The notes below the pieces were generated by a model. The model did not search any database, was not told the origin of the DNA, and was given only the letters and a program-made list of their open reading frames with translations. A program made the position numbers and the translations under genes. From assembly GCA_016934675.1 (NCBI GenBank), contig JAFGSJ010000051.1:139387-203386 (forward strand): a stretch of 64,000 nucleotides of DNA, written 5' to 3'. Positions 62,464-64,000 of the stretch are shown in pieces. The DNA comes from a bacterium (GTDB lineage: Bacteria > CSSED10-310 > JAFGSJ01). How positions within the stretch are numbered: position 1 is the stretch's first letter; the number at the start of each line of letters is the position of its first letter.

Positions 62464-63745
62464 TCTGGCCTGGTCCGCACACCTGGTAATGGCCTTCTTT
62501 TTGGGCCTCGCGCTATTCTTATCAGTCTGCTCTGCTTCTGAATTATCGATCACCGGTAGTTATAAAAGCCTCTTTACCGCCTATGATCCAGCGAATTATT
62601 CGCTCCAGGACGATCTGGTCGACAGCCCGCTCGAGGCCCAGGTCCAGAACCGAACTCGAGTCAAACTCTTTTGGCAGTCCAATCGGGACTTTTCCGTCGA
62701 GATCGCATATGAGCTGGTCCCGGCCCTGATACAGGAATCGTACAATCAGAACCTGGCCCAGCTCCTACCCGAAACCGACCGATCTGAATATCGCTTCCAT
62801 GATCTGCACGCGACCCTCTATCCGGACTCGGGCACACCCGAAAGCAGTTTCTCGGTTGGTCAGAACCTGGACCGACTGTTATGCACATGGACCGCTGAAT
62901 ATTTTGACCTGACCATCGGTCGACAGGCTATCTCCTTCGGCTCCGCCCGGATAATCAACCCGACCGACATTTTGACCCCATTTTCCTACCAGACCGTTGA
63001 TACCGAGGACAGGCCCGGTGTGGATGCGATTCGACTGAAAATCCCGACCGGGGCTATGAGCGAACTCGATCTTGGCTTTGTGTGCGGACCAGACGGTCAT
63101 CACTCGGAAAACGCTACTTTTATCCGAGCACGATTTCCTCTTACGAATAATGATCTCACCTTCCTGGCCTGTCTGTTCAAAGATAACCTTATGGCTGGCT
63201 TCGATTTGGCTCGGTCACTGGGGGGGGCCGGACTCTGGCTCGAAACGGCCTATACCTGGATCGATGTAACCAATGACAATGATACAACGCATGACCTGGA
63301 TTACTTCCGACTGTCTATGGGGCTCGATTATAATCTGCTCGAAGATATGTACGGTTATATCGAATATCATTATAACGGACCAGGTGAAACAGGGTCAGAC
63401 CGCTATCTCTCAAGCCTGAATAGGACCGCATTCAGCGAAGGGAATGTATACCTGCTCGGAAAACAATATCTGGCCCCCGGCCTGAATTATATGCTTACCC
63501 CCTTGCTGACAGCCGATCTTGCGGCATTGATCAATCTGGGCGACCCCTCGGCCCTCCTGTCAGCTTCTCTCGAATATAGCCTGACCCAAGATGTATATAT
63601 CCGTTTGGGAACATTCATCGCTACCGGTCAGTCCGCCCGATTCGAAACGTCTTCTGATGCTTCTCAAGGGCCGGTCTTGGAGCCCCGTTCCGAATTCGGC
63701 TTATACCCCACCTATTACTACACTTCCATAAGAGCTTATTTCTAG
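62444..63745 (+). CDS. Outer-membrane beta-barrel protein, last gene of the transport unit
   Basis: A 433-residue protein from ATG 62444, overlapping the ATPase gene by 20 bases. It has a signal peptide (cleavage near CSASEL) and beta-strand-rich sequence with DUF1302-like phrases (VQNRTRVKLFWQSNRDFSVE, TIGRQAISFGSARIINPTDIL). The C-terminus ends in Phe (TSIRAYF), the outer-membrane targeting signature. Its coupling to the ATPase suggests that cargo moved by the ABC unit ends at or passes this barrel. Confidence 0.82.
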   Translation: MKFAQNNLAWSAHLVMAFFLGLALFLSVCSASELSITGSYKSLFTAYDPANYSLQDDLVDSPLEAQVQNRTRVKLFWQSNRDFSVEIAYELVPALIQESYNQNLAQLLPETDRSEYRFHDLHATLYPDSGTPESSFSVGQNLDRLLCTWTAEYFDLTIGRQAISFGSARIINPTDILTPFSYQTVDTEDRPGVDAIRLKIPTGAMSELDLGFVCGPDGHHSENATFIRARFPLTNNDLTFLACLFKDNLMAGFDLARSLGGAGLWLETAYTWIDVTNDNDTTHDLDYFRLSMGLDYNLLEDMYGYIEYHYNGPGETGSDRYLSSLNRTAFSEGNVYLLGKQYLAPGLNYMLTPLLTADLAALINLGDPSALLSASLEYSLTQDVYIRLGTFIATGQSARFETSSDASQGPVLEPRSEFGLYPTYYYTSIRAYF

Positions 63746-63751
63746 TTTACT

Positions 63752-63789
63752 AAAAAAAAAAGCCCGATCCCAAAACAATGGGATCGGGC
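63752..63789 (-). terminator. Intrinsic terminator, minus strand (may work both ways)
   Basis: GCCCGATCCC (63762-63771) pairs perfectly with GGGATCGGGC (63780-63789). On the minus strand it is followed by a run of ten T, so it ends the gene at 63808. On the plus strand the T tract is weak, but the hairpin may also stop the envelope operon. Confidence 0.85.
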
Positions 63790-63807
63790 ATGATGATACG
63801 TGTTTTC

Positions 63808-64000
63808 TTAGTTGACGATACCTCTAACGATATCTCTAATGGTAATATCTGTGGTTGCAAGTTCCTTGCTTTCCGAAGACAATTCCACGGATTTTAACGT
63901 ATAACGATAGGTTTGACCGATAGCAATATCCGGGTCCACAAATGAATACTTGGCTCCCATGAAAGCGTTGCCTTGACTGGGGATTAAATTTGCGTTCACG
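63808..64000 (-). CDS. C-terminal end of an exported protein (partial)
   Basis: The last 64 residues of a frame that continues past the window edge. The phrase AKYSFVDPDIAIGQTYRYTLKSVELSSE resembles the fibronectin-III-like end domain found in large surface proteins that carry a C-terminal anchoring or sorting region. The rest is unseen, so function is open. It is followed by a strong terminator. Confidence 0.6.
   Translation of the reverse strand, partial: VNANLIPSQGNAFMGAKYSFVDPDIAIGQTYRYTLKSVELSSESKELATTDITIRDIVRGIVN

Overview
The window looks like part of the chromosome of an uncultured Gram-negative bacterium of medium GC content, probably an anaerobe or microaerophile. Outer-membrane beta-barrels, lipoprotein signal peptides and a LolA/FtsX-type export set point to a diderm envelope. 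Two B12-binding radical SAM enzymes, a lysine 2,3-aminomutase and a flavodiiron protein fit low-oxygen life. No rRNA, tRNA or CRISPR array was seen, and I cannot assign a phylum with confidence. Coding density is high, with many ATGA-type start/stop overlaps. Clear sigma-70-type promoters recur (TTGNNN-N17-TATANT, often with an extended TGN).

Layout. 1-3.7 kb: tail of a membrane glycosyltransferase-like protein, a radical SAM enzyme and an amidohydrolase. 3.8-7.1 kb: a GGDEF response regulator whose end overlaps ruvC, followed by ruvA and ruvB. 7.2-8.9 kb: two membrane proteins (EamA-type and MarC). 8.9-12.4 kb: an AT-rich three-gene surface-glycan block with its own promoter, next to a decayed IS1634-like transposase (12.6-13.3 kb). 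13.3-13.9 kb: a gene-free stretch with a promoter plus hairpin unit. 13.9-24.8 kb: a second radical SAM enzyme, a histidine kinase-tlyA-nadK operon, two glycosyltransferases, a CrtC-like lipoprotein, a PilZ protein and aminoacyl-histidine dipeptidase. 24.9-29.8 kb: a TRAP transporter operon (tatT-dctP-dctQ-dctM) that ends in a MEMO-family protein.

30-40.8 kb: a flavodiiron protein, a 1327-residue exported Asp-box/LamG protein, an operon pairing a kinase-like protein (HRD changed to HEN) with a two-domain aspartyl protease/PDZ protein, a free-standing structured RNA with its own promoter and terminator, and a glutamine cyclotransferase lipoprotein. 40.8-44.5 kb: a tight operon of two D-Ala-D-Ala-ligase-like ATP-grasp enzymes, a GNAT acetyltransferase and a lysine 2,3-aminomutase. 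This is the best candidate here for an undescribed pathway, possibly built on beta-lysine. 44.9-47.8 kb: a sigma-54 two-component pair. 48.2-56.3 kb: one giant exported protein of about 2700 residues with 14 kelch-like repeats, two LamG domains, a gingipain-type C25 protease domain and a TIG domain. 56.6-63.7 kb: a run of envelope genes (beta-barrel, PstS-like protein, LolA-like protein, two FtsX permeases, an ATPase and a second beta-barrel) that looks like a trans-envelope lipid or lipoprotein transport unit. The window ends in the 3' end of another exported protein on the minus strand.

Signalling is prominent: a GGDEF protein with an intact inhibitory site, a PilZ protein, two histidine kinases, an NtrC-type regulator and a kinase-like protein. 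All domain calls come from reading motifs by eye; no database search was possible.
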